Positions 16,602-27,151 of a stretch of 64,000 bases of DNA are shown one piece after another (positions within the stretch are counted from its first letter, which is position 1; every line of letters starts with the position of its first letter). A program made the position numbers and the translations under genes. The stretch spans positions 62,001 to 126,000 of the forward strand of contig NZ_JOHS01000029.1 in the NCBI RefSeq assembly GCF_000725625.1. Direction: 5' to 3'. The stretch is from Streptomyces sp. NRRL F-6676 (GTDB taxonomy: Bacteria; Actinomycetota; Actinomycetes; Streptomycetales; Streptomycetaceae). The notes beneath the pieces were generated by a model that saw only the letters and a list, made by a program, of their open reading frames with translations, had not been told where the DNA came from and did not search any database.

Positions 16602-16989
16602 GTTCTGCGTCCCCCATCGGCGTCGCGAGCACAGGGAAAACCCCTGCTCCCGCGTTCCCCGCCCGCCTCCGACCGGTGCGCTCCCGACCGGGCGACCGGC
16701 TGATAACTGATCGACTGGCTCATTCCCGGCCAAGTCTGCCCCAGGGCACCGACACGTCAAGCGCGGTGCCCGATCCGTGACCCTACGCGAAGGAAGCGTC
16801 GCGCAAGCGTTACAGGTGGCCTACCCCCGGTACACAGAATTTGCACGGAGGGACCCGCGCCGGGTTTCATGGCCGGTCCGCTCGAAATCCAACGGGGACC
16901 GCCGCTTCGCGCGGAGCCTGTAGCGTGACCCGACGGAAGACCGTGACAACCACCGCGCAGACCGCGGGAAGACACGACGGCGAGGACTG
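16602..16989. other. 388-bp gene-free divergent promoter region of two kinases
   Basis: No credible ORF is seen. The stretch carries the back-to-back promoters and leaders of the kinase genes at 14901-16601 and 16990-18588. A TAGCGT hexamer near 16920 is a possible -10 element for the plus-strand gene. I see no strong palindrome or repeat. Confidence 0.6.
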
Positions 16990-18588
<1,599 letters not shown>

Positions 18589-18598
18589 CCCGTACGAC

Positions 18599-18640
18599 AC
18601 GGGCCCCGGCCGCGGCATGATCGCCGCGGCCGGGGCCCGT
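18599..18640. terminator. Strong hairpin terminator after kinase gene
   Basis: A perfect 18-bp stem: the left arm begins acgggccccggc and is complementary to the right arm ending ggggcccgt. The loop is atgatc. It starts 10 bp after the kinase stop. There is no long T-run, as is common in Streptomyces. Confidence 0.85.
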
Positions 18641-19125
18641 TCGCGTCTGCCGTGCGCGCCCGCACGGAATGCCGTACGGGCGGAACGGGCGCGATGGGTG
18701 GGAACGGAGTAGAAAGGGGTGGAACGGGTGATTTTCCCGGGTTTCCGGGGGACATCCGCCGCGACCGCGATCATCGCCTCCACCGGCGGCGAACCCTTCA
18801 CGTGACGCGGCTCACCGGGATAACGTGCCCTTGTTCCGGCCCCCTGCAAGGCTGTGACCAGCATCTGTTCCCGACTTCTCGATTTACTTGGAAGCCCAAG
18901 CAAAATCGCAGGTCAGAAGGGGTTTCACAGAAATGTGGAGCACTGGGTAACGTGCTGTCCCGCAGGGCGCTCGCCGGGGCACCTGTCACGCCTGTTCCCG
19001 ACCGGGCCGCACCCACCCCGTGCGCCCCCCCAGGAGCGGGCGAGCCGCTCTCCCGGGCTCGGAACGGGCCGGGGAGACCCCAGGCACCCGGCGAACCCGG
19101 GGGCCGGACCGACGGAGGAGCACAC
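18641..19125. other. 485-bp gene-free region upstream of second bkd operon
   Basis: No convincing ORF. It contains an inverted repeat at 18881-18907 in a locally AT-richer patch (about 18870-18960), probably the promoter region of the E1alpha gene at 19126. It ends with the RBS ggaggag 5 bp before the GTG start. Confidence 0.6.
18881..18907. promoter_or_regulatory. Inverted repeat upstream of second bkd operon
   Basis: GATTTACTTGG (18881-18891) faces CCAAGCAAAATC (18896-18907), giving a near-perfect dyad with T-rich and A-rich outer ends. This pattern fits Lrp/AsnC-type binding sites. The two dyads before the first bkd locus differ in sequence, so a different regulator or mode may apply. Confidence 0.4.
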
Positions 19126-20496
19126 GTGACCGTGGAGAGCACTGCCGCGCGCAAGGCGCGACGCAGCGCCGGAGGCAAGGCCGGCGCCACCGGCACCGAG
19201 CGGGCCGGCTCGGCCGGCGGGACCGGCGAGCGCGCCGGCTCGGCGGACGAGCAGACCGGCACCACCGGAACCAAGCGCACCACCCGCACCACCGCGAAGA
19301 CCGCCGGCGCCGCCGGAACCGCCGGCACCAAGCGCGCCGCCGCGAAGCCGCGCGCCGCCAGGCAGTCCGCCGCGAAGACCGGCCCGAAGGGCGCCGCCCC
19401 GGCCGCCGCGGGCGAGGCCGACCTCGTCCAGCTGCTGACGCCCGAGGGCAAGCGGATCAAGAACGCCGAGTACGACCCGTACGTCGCCGACCTCACCCCC
19501 GAGGACCTGCGCGGGCTGTACCGGGACATGGTCCTCACCCGCCGCTTCGACGCCGAGGCCACCTCGCTCCAGCGCCAGGGCGAGCTGGGCCTGTGGGCCT
19601 CGCTGCTCGGCCAGGAGGCCGCGCAGATCGGCTCCGGCCGCGCCACCCGCCCGGACGACTACGTCTTCCCGACCTACCGCGAGCACGGCGTGGCCTGGTG
19701 CCGCGGGGTCGACCCGACCAATCTGCTCGGCATGTTCCGCGGCGTGAACAACGGCGGCTGGGACCCGAACAGCAACAACTTCCACCTCTACACGATCGTC
19801 ATCGGCTCCCAGGCGCTGCACGCCACCGGCTACGCCATGGGCATCGCCAAGGACGGCGCCGACGCGGCCGTGATCGCCTACTTCGGGGACGGCGCCTCCA
19901 GCCAGGGCGACGTCGCCGAATCGTTCACCTTCTCCGCGGTCTACAACGCCCCCGTGGTGTTCTTCTGCCAGAACAACCAGTGGGCGATCTCCGAGCCGAC
20001 CGAGAAGCAGACCCGCGTGCCGCTCTACCAGCGCGCCCAGGGCTACGGCTTCCCGGGCGTCCGCGTCGACGGCAACGACGTCCTGGCTTGCCTCGCGGTC
20101 ACCAAGTGGGCGCTGGAGCGGGCCCGCCGGGGCGAGGGCCCCACGCTGGTCGAGGCGTTCACCTACCGGATGGGCGCCCACACCACCTCCGACGACCCCA
20201 GCCGCTACCGGCACGACGACGAGCGGGTCGCCTGGGAGGCGAAGGATCCGATCGCCCGGCTGCGCGCCCACCTCGCCGCCGCAAACCACACCGACGAGGG
20301 ATTCTTCGCGGAACTCGAGGCGGAGAGCGAGGCGTTGGGAAGGCGAGTGCGCGAAGCGGTCCGTGCCATGCCGGACCCGGACCACTTCGCCATCTTCGAG
20401 AACGCCTACGCGGACGGACACGCGCTGGTCGACGAGGAGCGCGCCCAGTTCGCCGCCTACCAGGCGTCGTTCGCGGACGCGGAAGGGGGCAAGTGA
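19126..20496 (+). CDS. Branched-chain 2-oxoacid dehydrogenase E1 alpha (locus 2) with basic N-terminal tail
   Basis: 456 residues from GTG at 19126, chosen for RBS ggaggag just upstream. The first 95 residues are a Lys/Arg/Ala/Thr/Gly-rich tail (for example KRTTRTTAKTAGAAGTAGTK) resembling histone-like tails. The E1alpha body follows: RFDAEATSLQRQGELG, FPTYREHG, and ThDP motif GDGASSQGDVAESFTFSAVYNAPVVFFCQNNQWAIS. The loop TYRMGAHTTSDDPSRYR and a normal C-terminus complete it. It decarboxylates branched 2-oxoacids together with the E1beta at 20498. The tail is absent from the locus 1 paralogue and from typical E1alpha proteins; its role is unknown. Confidence 0.87.
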   Translation: MTVESTAARKARRSAGGKAGATGTERAGSAGGTGERAGSADEQTGTTGTKRTTRTTAKTAGAAGTAGTKRAAAKPRAARQSAAKTGPKGAAPAAAGEADLVQLLTPEGKRIKNAEYDPYVADLTPEDLRGLYRDMVLTRRFDAEATSLQRQGELGLWASLLGQEAAQIGSGRATRPDDYVFPTYREHGVAWCRGVDPTNLLGMFRGVNNGGWDPNSNNFHLYTIVIGSQALHATGYAMGIAKDGADAAVIAYFGDGASSQGDVAESFTFSAVYNAPVVFFCQNNQWAISEPTEKQTRVPLYQRAQGYGFPGVRVDGNDVLACLAVTKWALERARRGEGPTLVEAFTYRMGAHTTSDDPSRYRHDDERVAWEAKDPIARLRAHLAAANHTDEGFFAELEAESEALGRRVREAVRAMPDPDHFAIFENAYADGHALVDEERAQFAAYQASFADAEGGK

Positions 20497-20497
20497 G

Positions 20498-21475
20498 ATG
20501 ACCGAGAAGATGGCGATCGCCAAGGCGATCAACGAGTCGCTGCGCAAGGCCCTGGAGGCCGACCCGAAGGTCCTCGTCATGGGCGAGGACGTGGGCAAGC
20601 TCGGCGGCGTCTTCCGCGTCACCGACGGGCTTCAGAAGGACTTCGGCGAGGAGCGGGTCATCGACACCCCGCTCGCCGAGTCCGGCATCGTCGGCACCGC
20701 GATCGGCCTCGCCCTGCGCGGCTACCGCCCGGTGGTGGAGATCCAGTTCGACGGCTTCGTCTTCCCCGCGTACGACCAGATCGTCACGCAGCTCGCGAAG
20801 ATGCACGCCCGCTCGCTCGGCAAGGTCAAGCTGCCGGTCGTCGTCCGCATCCCCTACGGCGGCGGCATCGGCGCGGTCGAACACCACTCGGAGTCCCCCG
20901 AGGCGCTGTTCGCGCACGTGGCGGGCCTGAAGGTGGTCTCCCCCTCGAACGCCTCGGACGCCTACTGGATGATGCAGCAGGCCATCCAGAGCGACGACCC
21001 GGTGATCTTCTTCGAGCCCAAGCGGCGCTACTGGGACAAGGGCGAGGTCAACACCGAGGCGATCCCCGGCCCCCTGCACAAGGCCCGGGTCGCCCGCGAG
21101 GGCACCGACCTGACGCTCGTGGCGTACGGCCCGATGGTCAAGCTCTGCCTGGAGGTGGCCGACGCCGCCGCGGAGGAGGGCAGGTCCCTGGAGGTCCTGG
21201 ACCTGCGGTCGATCTCCCCGCTCGACTTCGACTCCGTGCAGGCCTCGGTCGAGAAGACCCGCCGCCTGGTCGTGGTCCACGAGGCGCCGGTCTTCCTCGG
21301 CTCGGGCGCGGAGATCGCCGCCCGCATCACCGAGCGGTGCTTCTACCACCTGGAGGCCCCGGTGCTCAGGGTCGGCGGCTACCACGCCCCCTACCCGCCG
21401 GCCCGCCTGGAGGAGTCCTACCTCCCGGACCTGGACCGGGTGCTCGACGCCGTCGACCGCTCGCTGGCGTACTGA
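20498..21475 (+). CDS. Branched-chain 2-oxoacid dehydrogenase E1 beta (locus 2)
   Basis: 325 residues, ATG 1 bp after the E1alpha stop. Motifs: VMGEDVGKLGGVFRVTDGLQ, DTPLAESGIVGTAIGLALRGYRPVVEIQF, RIPYGGGIGAVEHHSESPEALF and FFEPKRRYWDKG. The C-terminal domain includes VLDLRSISPLDFDSV. It pairs with E1alpha at 19126 and precedes E2 by 10 bp. It is easily aligned with the locus 1 E1beta over the full length, showing that the two operons are paralogous. Confidence 0.88.
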   Translation: MTEKMAIAKAINESLRKALEADPKVLVMGEDVGKLGGVFRVTDGLQKDFGEERVIDTPLAESGIVGTAIGLALRGYRPVVEIQFDGFVFPAYDQIVTQLAKMHARSLGKVKLPVVVRIPYGGGIGAVEHHSESPEALFAHVAGLKVVSPSNASDAYWMMQQAIQSDDPVIFFEPKRRYWDKGEVNTEAIPGPLHKARVAREGTDLTLVAYGPMVKLCLEVADAAAEEGRSLEVLDLRSISPLDFDSVQASVEKTRRLVVVHEAPVFLGSGAEIAARITERCFYHLEAPVLRVGGYHAPYPPARLEESYLPDLDRVLDAVDRSLAY

Positions 21476-21485
21476 GGAGAGGGTC

Positions 21486-22961
21486 GTGACGACGATGACT
21501 GACGCGTCCGTACGCGAGTTCAAGATGCCGGACGTCGGCGAGGGGCTCACCGAGGCCGAGATCCTCAAGTGGTACGTCCAGCCCGGCGACACGGTCAGCG
21601 ACGGCCAGGTGGTGTGCGAGGTCGAGACGGCCAAGGCCGCCGTCGAACTGCCGATCCCCTACGACGGAGTGGTGCGCGCGCTGCACTTCGCCGAGGGCAC
21701 CACCGTCGACGTGGGCACGCCGATCATCGCGGTGGCGGTGGCCGGTGCCGCCGCCGAGGCACCCGTCCAGGAGGCGCCCGCGGCGGCCGGGGAGCCGTCC
21801 GCCGAGGCACCGGAGGGCAAGGGCCGCACGCCGGTCCTGGTGGGCTACGGCGTCGCCGAGTCCGCCACCCGCCGCCGCCCCCGCAAGCCGCAGTCCGGGC
21901 AGCAGCCGGCCGCCCCGGCACAGGAGGTGCCGGCCGTCCCCGCCCCGGCGGCGGAACCGGCGGCCGAACCGGCACCGGCACCGGCACCGGCACCGGAACC
22001 GGAGCGGCCGGAATCCGGGCTGAACGGGCACGGCGGACCGCGCCCGCTGGCCAAGCCGCCGGTGCGCAAGCTCGCCAAGGACCTGGGCGTGGACCTGACG
22101 GCGGTGACACCCTCGGGCCCCGACGGCATCATCACCCGCGACGACGTGCACAAGGCGGCGGCCCCGTCCCCCACCGAGGCGCCGACGCGGGCCCCGGCCG
22201 CGCGGGCGGCCGTTCCCCAGGCCGCGCCCCCCGCCGTCTCGTACGACGCCGCGCGGGAGACCCGCGTCCCGGTCAAGGGCGTCCGCAAGGCGACGGCCGC
22301 GGCGATGGTCGGCTCCGCGTTCACGGCCCCGCACGTCACGGAGTTCGTGACGGTGGACGTGACGCGCACGATGAAGCTGGTCGAGGAGCTCAAGCGGTCC
22401 CCCGAGGAGTACGGACTGCAAGGGCTGCGGGTCAACCCGCTGCTGCTGATCGCCAAGGCCCTGCTGGTCGCCATCCGGCGCCACCCGGAGATCAACGCCT
22501 CCTGGGACGAGGCCAACCAGGAGATCGTGGTCAAGCACTACGTCAACCTGGGCATCGCCGCCGCCACCCCGCGGGGCCTGATCGTGCCGAACATCAAGGA
22601 CGCGCACGCCCGGACGCTGCCGGAACTGGCCGCGTCCCTCGGCGAACTGGTCGCCACGGCCCGCGAGGGGAAGACGTCCCCGGCGGCCATGCAGGGCGGC
22701 ACGGTGACGATCACCAACGTCGGCGTCTTCGGCGTCGACACCGGTACGCCGCTGCTCAACCCCGGCGAGTCCGCGATCCTGGCGGTCGGCGCGATCAAGC
22801 TCCAGCCGTGGGTCCACAAGGGCAAGGTGAAGCCGCGCCAGGTCACCACCCTGGCCCTGAGCTTCGACCACCGCCTGGTCGACGGCGAACTGGGCTCCAA
22901 GGTCCTGGCCGACGTGGCCGCGGTCCTGGAACGCCCGAAGCGGCTGATCACCTGGGGATGA
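21486..22961 (+). CDS. 2-oxoacid dehydrogenase E2, dihydrolipoyl acyltransferase (locus 2)
   Basis: 491 residues from GTG at 21486; ATG at 21495 is an alternative. One lipoyl domain has the modified lysine in VEVETAKAA, Lys50. A Pro/Ala-rich linker with (Pro-Ala)n stretch follows. The subunit-binding domain AKPPVRKLAKDLGVDLTAVTPSGPDGIITRDDV is near 188-220. The acyltransferase domain ends with LALSFDHRLVDGELGSKVL, the canonical DHRxxDG active site. It completes the second E1alpha-E1beta-E2 operon, again without E3. A hairpin terminator lies 25 bp after the stop. Confidence 0.88.
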   Translation: MTTMTDASVREFKMPDVGEGLTEAEILKWYVQPGDTVSDGQVVCEVETAKAAVELPIPYDGVVRALHFAEGTTVDVGTPIIAVAVAGAAAEAPVQEAPAAAGEPSAEAPEGKGRTPVLVGYGVAESATRRRPRKPQSGQQPAAPAQEVPAVPAPAAEPAAEPAPAPAPAPEPERPESGLNGHGGPRPLAKPPVRKLAKDLGVDLTAVTPSGPDGIITRDDVHKAAAPSPTEAPTRAPAARAAVPQAAPPAVSYDAARETRVPVKGVRKATAAAMVGSAFTAPHVTEFVTVDVTRTMKLVEELKRSPEEYGLQGLRVNPLLLIAKALLVAIRRHPEINASWDEANQEIVVKHYVNLGIAAATPRGLIVPNIKDAHARTLPELAASLGELVATAREGKTSPAAMQGGTVTITNVGVFGVDTGTPLLNPGESAILAVGAIKLQPWVHKGKVKPRQVTTLALSFDHRLVDGELGSKVLADVAAVLERPKRLITWG

Positions 22962-22985
22962 CCGGCCGTACGCGGCGACGACCGC

Positions 22986-23022
22986 GGAAGGGGCCCGCCG
23001 GCGATGCCGACGGGCCCCTTCC
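22986..23022. terminator. Hairpin between bkd locus 2 and convergent dacA
   Basis: Arms ggaaggggcccg (22986-22997) and cgggccccttcc (23011-23022) form a perfect 12-bp stem with a 13-base loop. The position 25 bp after the E2 stop and 49 bp from the convergent carboxypeptidase stop suits a bidirectional terminator. Confidence 0.8.
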
Positions 23023-23070
23023 CGGTGTCCGGGCCGTCCCGGGGGTTCCGGGTCCGGCCGGGTGCCGCTG

Positions 23071-23964
23071 TCAGACGGCGAAGCCGTAGTTCAGCAGCTT
23101 CTTCGCGTCGGCGGTGCGGTTGGCGACCGAGGTGGAGGCCAGGACCGTGCCGATGACCGTCTTGCCGTTCCGGGTCGCGGCGAAGACCAGGCAGTACTTG
23201 GCCTCCGGGCCCGAGCCCGTCTTGACGCCGATGGCGCCGCTGTAGCCGCTGAGCAGCGGGTTGGTGTTGCTCCAGTTCATGTAGCGGTAGCCACCGCTCT
23301 TGGTGGTCACCTTCTGCTTGGTGGACTTGGTCTTGACCACCGAGCGGAAGGTGGAGTTCTTGAGCGCGCTGCTCGCGAGCTTGGTCAGGTCGCGCGGCGT
23401 GGAGTAGTTGCTGCCGTTGCCGATGCCGTCGAACGAGTCGAAGTGGGTGTTGGTCAGCCCGAGGCTCTTCGCGGTCTTGTTCATCTTGGAGATGAACGAC
23501 TTCACGCGCGCCGAACGGGACGAGCCGGAGCCGAACTTGTCGGCGAGCGCGTAGGCCGCGTCACAGCCCGAGGGCAGCATCAGCCCGTACAGGAGCTGAC
23601 GGACGGTCACCTTGTCGCCGACGATCAGATGGGCGGAGGAGGCGTTGTTGCGGACGATGTAGTCGCTGTACGCCTTCTGGATCGTGACCTTGGAATTCAG
23701 GTTCAGATTGGACTGGGCCAGCACCACCTTCGCCGTCATGATCTTGGTGGTGGAGCCGGTCGACAGCTTCGTGTCGGCCTTCTTGGTGTACAGGGACTTG
23801 CCGGTGCCGTTGTTCATCACGAACCCGCCCTTGGCGGTGATCGAAGGCTTGGTGACGGCCTGCGCGGGAGCCGCGGTGAGGGCCCCGGTGGCCAGCACGG
23901 CGCCGGTGGTGACCACGGCGGCGGTGACCCTGCGGAGCCGAGCGCCCCTAATGGCGGTAATCAA
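23071..23964 (-). CDS. dacA: D-alanyl-D-alanine carboxypeptidase, family S11
   Basis: About 297 residues if started at TTG 23964, favoured because GGAG lies 8 bases upstream and the product then begins with a compact signal peptide (ITAIRGARLRRVTAAVVTTGAVLATGALTAAPAQA). ATGs at 23994 and 24009 are alternatives. Family S11 motifs are present: nucleophile STTK in KLSTGSTTKIMTAKV, the second motif in LPSGCDAAYALAD (SGC in place of SxN, common in Streptomyces), and KTG in GVKTGSGPEAKYC. It trims D-Ala from peptidoglycan pentapeptides outside the membrane. It is monocistronic and divergent from the GntR gene. Confidence 0.85.
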   Translation of the reverse strand: MITAIRGARLRRVTAAVVTTGAVLATGALTAAPAQAVTKPSITAKGGFVMNNGTGKSLYTKKADTKLSTGSTTKIMTAKVVLAQSNLNLNSKVTIQKAYSDYIVRNNASSAHLIVGDKVTVRQLLYGLMLPSGCDAAYALADKFGSGSSRSARVKSFISKMNKTAKSLGLTNTHFDSFDGIGNGSNYSTPRDLTKLASSALKNSTFRSVVKTKSTKQKVTTKSGGYRYMNWSNTNPLLSGYSGAIGVKTGSGPEAKYCLVFAATRNGKTVIGTVLASTSVANRTADAKKLLNYGFAV

Positions 23965-24223
23965 CGTGAACGCTCCGATTGCGTCGTCTTGCATCGCTGT
24001 GCGCCGCATGCTCTGCGCCTGCACCGTGATGCGGTGAAATGCCCCTGGAGGGCGGCGAGATGAAAAAGCCGCCACTTCGTCAGACGAGTAAGTAGCACAG
24101 AAGGATGCACCGTTGCCGGGATGTGTGTCACACCGGGGTCGGGTGGTGCGCAGGCGCGGCCGGCGCCCGTCCACACTCTGGACGCGGCGCGGTATGCGTA
24201 CGTGTTGTATCTATGCTGTGCGC

Positions 24224-24928
24224 ATGCCTTCGCCGTCCGCCGCCACCGTCCCCGACAAGCCACCCGCGCGGCACCCCGCCGCACCGTCCGCCAAGCGGCC
24301 GCCGGCCGCCGACCGCGTGTACGCGCACGTCAAGAAGGGTGTCCTGGAGCGCCGCTACGAGGGCGGGACGCTGCTGACCGAGGGAGGCCTGGCCGAGGAG
24401 GTCGGGGTCTCGCGCACCCCCGTGCGCGAGGCACTGCTCCGGTTGGAGGCCGAGGGCCTGCTGCGGCTCTACCCGAAGAAGGGCGCCCTCGTCCTGCCCG
24501 TCTCCGCCCAGGAGATCGCGGACGTCGTCGAGACCCGGCAGCTCGTCGAGGCGCACGCGGCCCGCAAGGCCGTGCCCGCGCCGCCCGTGCTGCTCGCCCG
24601 GCTCGAGGAACTGCTCGCCCGGCAGCGCGAGCAGGTCGCCGCCGGTGAACTGGCCGAGGCCGCGGTCACCGACCGCTGCTTCCACGCCGAGATCGTGCGC
24701 AGCGGCGGCAACGAGATCCTCTCCCGCCTCTACGACCAGCTCCGCGACCGGCAGCTGCGCATGGGCGTCGCCGTGATGCACGCCCACCCCGACCGGGTCA
24801 CCAAGACGCTCACCGAGCACGGGCAGATCCTCGACGCGCTGCGCGCCGGGGACGCCGACCGGGTCGTCGGCCTGCTGCACGGCCACGTCAGCTGGTTCTC
24901 CCACCTGGCCCGGGGTGAGGTCCGATGA
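24224..24928 (+). CDS. GntR family regulator, FCD subfamily
   Basis: 234 residues from ATG at 24224. A 30-residue Pro/Ala tail precedes the winged helix ADRVYAHVKKGVLERRYEGGTLLTEGGLAEEVGVSRTPVREALLRLEAEGLLRLYPKKGALV. The C-terminal FCD ligand domain contains VETRQLVEAHAARKA, DRCFHAEIV and HGQILDAL(R)AGD with the expected Asp/His metal or ligand residues. It overlaps the MFS gene by ATGA, so the two are co-translated. It likely regulates uptake of an organic acid or similar compound through the permease; the ligand is unknown. Confidence 0.85.
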   Translation: MPSPSAATVPDKPPARHPAAPSAKRPPAADRVYAHVKKGVLERRYEGGTLLTEGGLAEEVGVSRTPVREALLRLEAEGLLRLYPKKGALVLPVSAQEIADVVETRQLVEAHAARKAVPAPPVLLARLEELLARQREQVAAGELAEAAVTDRCFHAEIVRSGGNEILSRLYDQLRDRQLRMGVAVMHAHPDRVTKTLTEHGQILDALRAGDADRVVGLLHGHVSWFSHLARGEVR

Positions 24929-26238
24929 GCACCGCCTCCGGCAGCTCGCTCCGCCTGCCCGGCGATCCGCCCGGCGGCCGGCGGGCGATGGCCGTCTGGT
25001 CGATCGGCGTCTCCGTCTACTTCGTCGCCGTCATCTTCCGTACCTCCCTCGGCGTCGCCGGCCTGGACGCGGCGGACCGCTTCCATGTGAACGCCTCCGC
25101 GCTGTCCACCTTCTCGATCCTTCAGCTGCTGGTCTACGCGGGCATGCAGATACCCGTCGGCCTGCTGGTCGACCGGCTCGGCACCAAGAAGGTGCTGACG
25201 ATCGGCGTGGTGCTGTTCACCGCGGGCCAGCTCGGCTTCGCGTTCTCCCCGTCCTACGGCACCGCGCTCGCCTCCCGGGCGCTGCTGGGCTGCGGCGACG
25301 CGCTGACTTTCATCAGCGTGCTGCGGCTCGGCACCCGCTGGTTCCCGGCCCGGCGCGGGCCGCTGGTCGCCCAGATGGCGGGGCTTGCCGGCATGGCGGG
25401 CAACCTGGTCTCCACACTCGTCATCGCCCGGCTGCTGCACGGGATCGGCTGGACGGCGGCCTTCGCGGGCAGCGCGCTGGCCGGCGTCGTCGTCCTCGTC
25501 CTGCTGGTCCTCTTCCTCAAGGACCACCCCGAGGGCTTCGAGCCGGAGCCCGTCCCGCACCAGGGCGCCGCCTATGTGCGCCGGCAGATCGCCGCCTCCT
25601 GGCGGGAGCCCGGCACCCGGCTCGGCATGTGGGTGCACTTCACCACGCAGTTCCCGGCGATGGTGTTCCTGCTGCTGTGGGGGCTGCCGTTCCTCGTCGA
25701 GGCGCAGGGTCTGTCCCGCGCGACGGCCGGTGAGCTGCTGACCCTGGTGGTGCTGTCCAACATGGGCTTCGGACTGGTGTACGGGCAGCTCGTGGCCCGG
25801 CGGAACGCGGCCCGGCTGCCGCTGGCGCTCGGCACGGTGGGCGCGACGGCCCTGCTGTGGGCGGCCACGCTGCTGTACCCGGGCGACCGGGCGCCGATGT
25901 GGCTGCTGCTCGTGCTCTGCGTGGTGCTGGGCGCGTGCGGACCGGCGTCGATGATCGGCTTCGACTTCGCCCGGCCCGCCAACCCGGCCGAACGTCAGGG
26001 CACGGCCTCCGGGATCACCAACATGGGCGGTTTCGTCGCCTCGATGACGACACTGTTCGCGATCGGCGTGCTGCTGGACGCGACCGGCGACGACTACACG
26101 GTGGCGTTCTCCGCGGTCTTCGTCCTCCAGGCGCTCGGCATCAGCCAGATCCTGCGGCTGCGCGGCCGCGTGGCGGTCCGCGAACGGGAGCGGCTGGTGG
26201 CCAGCCGGGTGGAGACGGTGCACGTTCCGGCAGTGTGA
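24925..26238 (+). CDS. Major facilitator superfamily transporter
   Basis: 437 residues, about 12 hydrophobic segments. The MFS signature between TM2 and TM3 is recognisable as GLLVDRLGTKKVLTIGVVLF. TM1 is near AVWSIGVSVYFVAVIFRTSLG and the last helices near NMGGFVASMTTLFAIGVLL. The central loop contains FLKDHPEGFEPEPVPH. The start overlaps the GntR stop by 4 bp. A GntR-FCD plus MFS pair usually means uptake of a carboxylate-type substrate, but the specificity cannot be read here. Confidence 0.85.
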   Translation: MSTASGSSLRLPGDPPGGRRAMAVWSIGVSVYFVAVIFRTSLGVAGLDAADRFHVNASALSTFSILQLLVYAGMQIPVGLLVDRLGTKKVLTIGVVLFTAGQLGFAFSPSYGTALASRALLGCGDALTFISVLRLGTRWFPARRGPLVAQMAGLAGMAGNLVSTLVIARLLHGIGWTAAFAGSALAGVVVLVLLVLFLKDHPEGFEPEPVPHQGAAYVRRQIAASWREPGTRLGMWVHFTTQFPAMVFLLLWGLPFLVEAQGLSRATAGELLTLVVLSNMGFGLVYGQLVARRNAARLPLALGTVGATALLWAATLLYPGDRAPMWLLLVLCVVLGACGPASMIGFDFARPANPAERQGTASGITNMGGFVASMTTLFAIGVLLDATGDDYTVAFSAVFVLQALGISQILRLRGRVAVRERERLVASRVETVHVPAV

Positions 26239-26270
26239 GGGGTGCCGCGCCCCGGCCGGGGCGCGGGCCC

Positions 26271-26341
26271 GTCCCCTACGGCGTCACCGGGCTGGCCGTC
26301 CCCTACGGCGTCACCGGCCCCGTCCCCTACGGCGTCACCGC
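26271..26341. repeat. Triplicated 20-bp 3' end of the mycothiol-dependent enzyme gene
   Basis: The 20-mer gtcccctacggcgtcaccgg occurs at 26271-26290, 26298-26317 and, with one base changed, 26322-26341. The rightmost copy contains the stop codon and final codons (VTP) of the minus-strand gene; the other two lie beyond the stop. Confidence 0.9.
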
Positions 26342-27151
26342 GAACGCCCGAAGGATCGCCGCCGCCAGTTCCGCGTCGCCCTCCGCCTTGATGCGGTCGG
26401 CGACCGCGTCCGCCGTGACCCGGCCGCAGGCCAGCCGTACGTACGTCTCCCAGTCCAGCGTCAGGCTCACCACCGGGCCCAGCGAGGGCGCCCCGTCTAT
26501 CGACCCGCGCCCCTCCTCGTCCACCCGGACCGTGCGCAGGAACTCCACCGGGCCGTGCACGTCGACGACGACCGCCGAGCCGGGCGGCAGCCCCGCGTCC
26601 TTGGCGACGACCTTCGGCAGCGCGGCGAGCAGCAGGTCCCGGGCGACGTGGGCGCCGGGGGAGTCCAGGTTGCCGGGGCGGCCGAGGGCGGCGCGCAGGT
26701 CCTGCTCGTGCACCCACACGTCGAACGCCCGGTTCCGCATGGCCTCCTCCAGCGTCGGGTCGCTGCCGAGGGGGCCGCGCACCCGGGTGCCGGGCTCCCG
26801 CGTCTCGTTCCGGAGCTGGCGGTTGCGGCGGATGATCGTGTACTCCAGCTCGGAGGTCATCTCCGGGCCCGTGTGGTGCCGGCGGACGTCGACCTGCATC
26901 TCCATGTACCGCTGCTGCTCATTGGTGACGTGGAACAGGTCGCGCGGCAGGGTGTGGATCGGCCGGGGGTCGCCGAGCATCTCGCACTCCATCCCGATGA
27001 CGTGCGAGACGACATCGCGGACCGACCAGGCCGGGCACGGGGTCCGCCGGTTCCACTCGCCCTCCACGAGCGGCTGCACCAGCTCGGATATCGCGTCGAT
27101 CGAGTGGGTCCAGGCGTCGGCGTAGGGCTGGAGGGTGGGATGCAGACTCAC
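26327..27151 (-). CDS. Maleylpyruvate isomerase family, mycothiol-dependent enzyme
   Basis: 274 residues from GTG at 27151, with gaggggt upstream as RBS. The N-terminal helical bundle reads LQPYADAWTHSIDAISELVQPLVEGEWNRRTPCPAWSVRDVVSHVIGMECEMLG, the MDMPI_N domain whose CPAWSV(R)DVVSH segment and later DVWVHEQDLRAALG supply the metal-binding His/Asp/Glu. The C-terminal half (VEFLRTVRVDEEGRGSI and SLTLDWETYVRLACGRVT) is SCP2-like. Members act on mycothiol conjugates or transfer mycothiol. It is divergent from the nitrilase gene at 27381. Confidence 0.82.
   Translation of the reverse strand: MSLHPTLQPYADAWTHSIDAISELVQPLVEGEWNRRTPCPAWSVRDVVSHVIGMECEMLGDPRPIHTLPRDLFHVTNEQQRYMEMQVDVRRHHTGPEMTSELEYTIIRRNRQLRNETREPGTRVRGPLGSDPTLEEAMRNRAFDVWVHEQDLRAALGRPGNLDSPGAHVARDLLLAALPKVVAKDAGLPPGSAVVVDVHGPVEFLRTVRVDEEGRGSIDGAPSLGPVVSLTLDWETYVRLACGRVTADAVADRIKAEGDAELAAAILRAFAVTP

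Noticed and set aside
18796..18810. ccttcacgtgacg as a parS site
   Set aside because: Shares only the central TTCACGTGA; outer bases do not match.
24167..24175. CCGTCCACA as a further DnaA box
   Set aside because: Fits only the most degenerate consensus and is expected by chance in GC-rich DNA.
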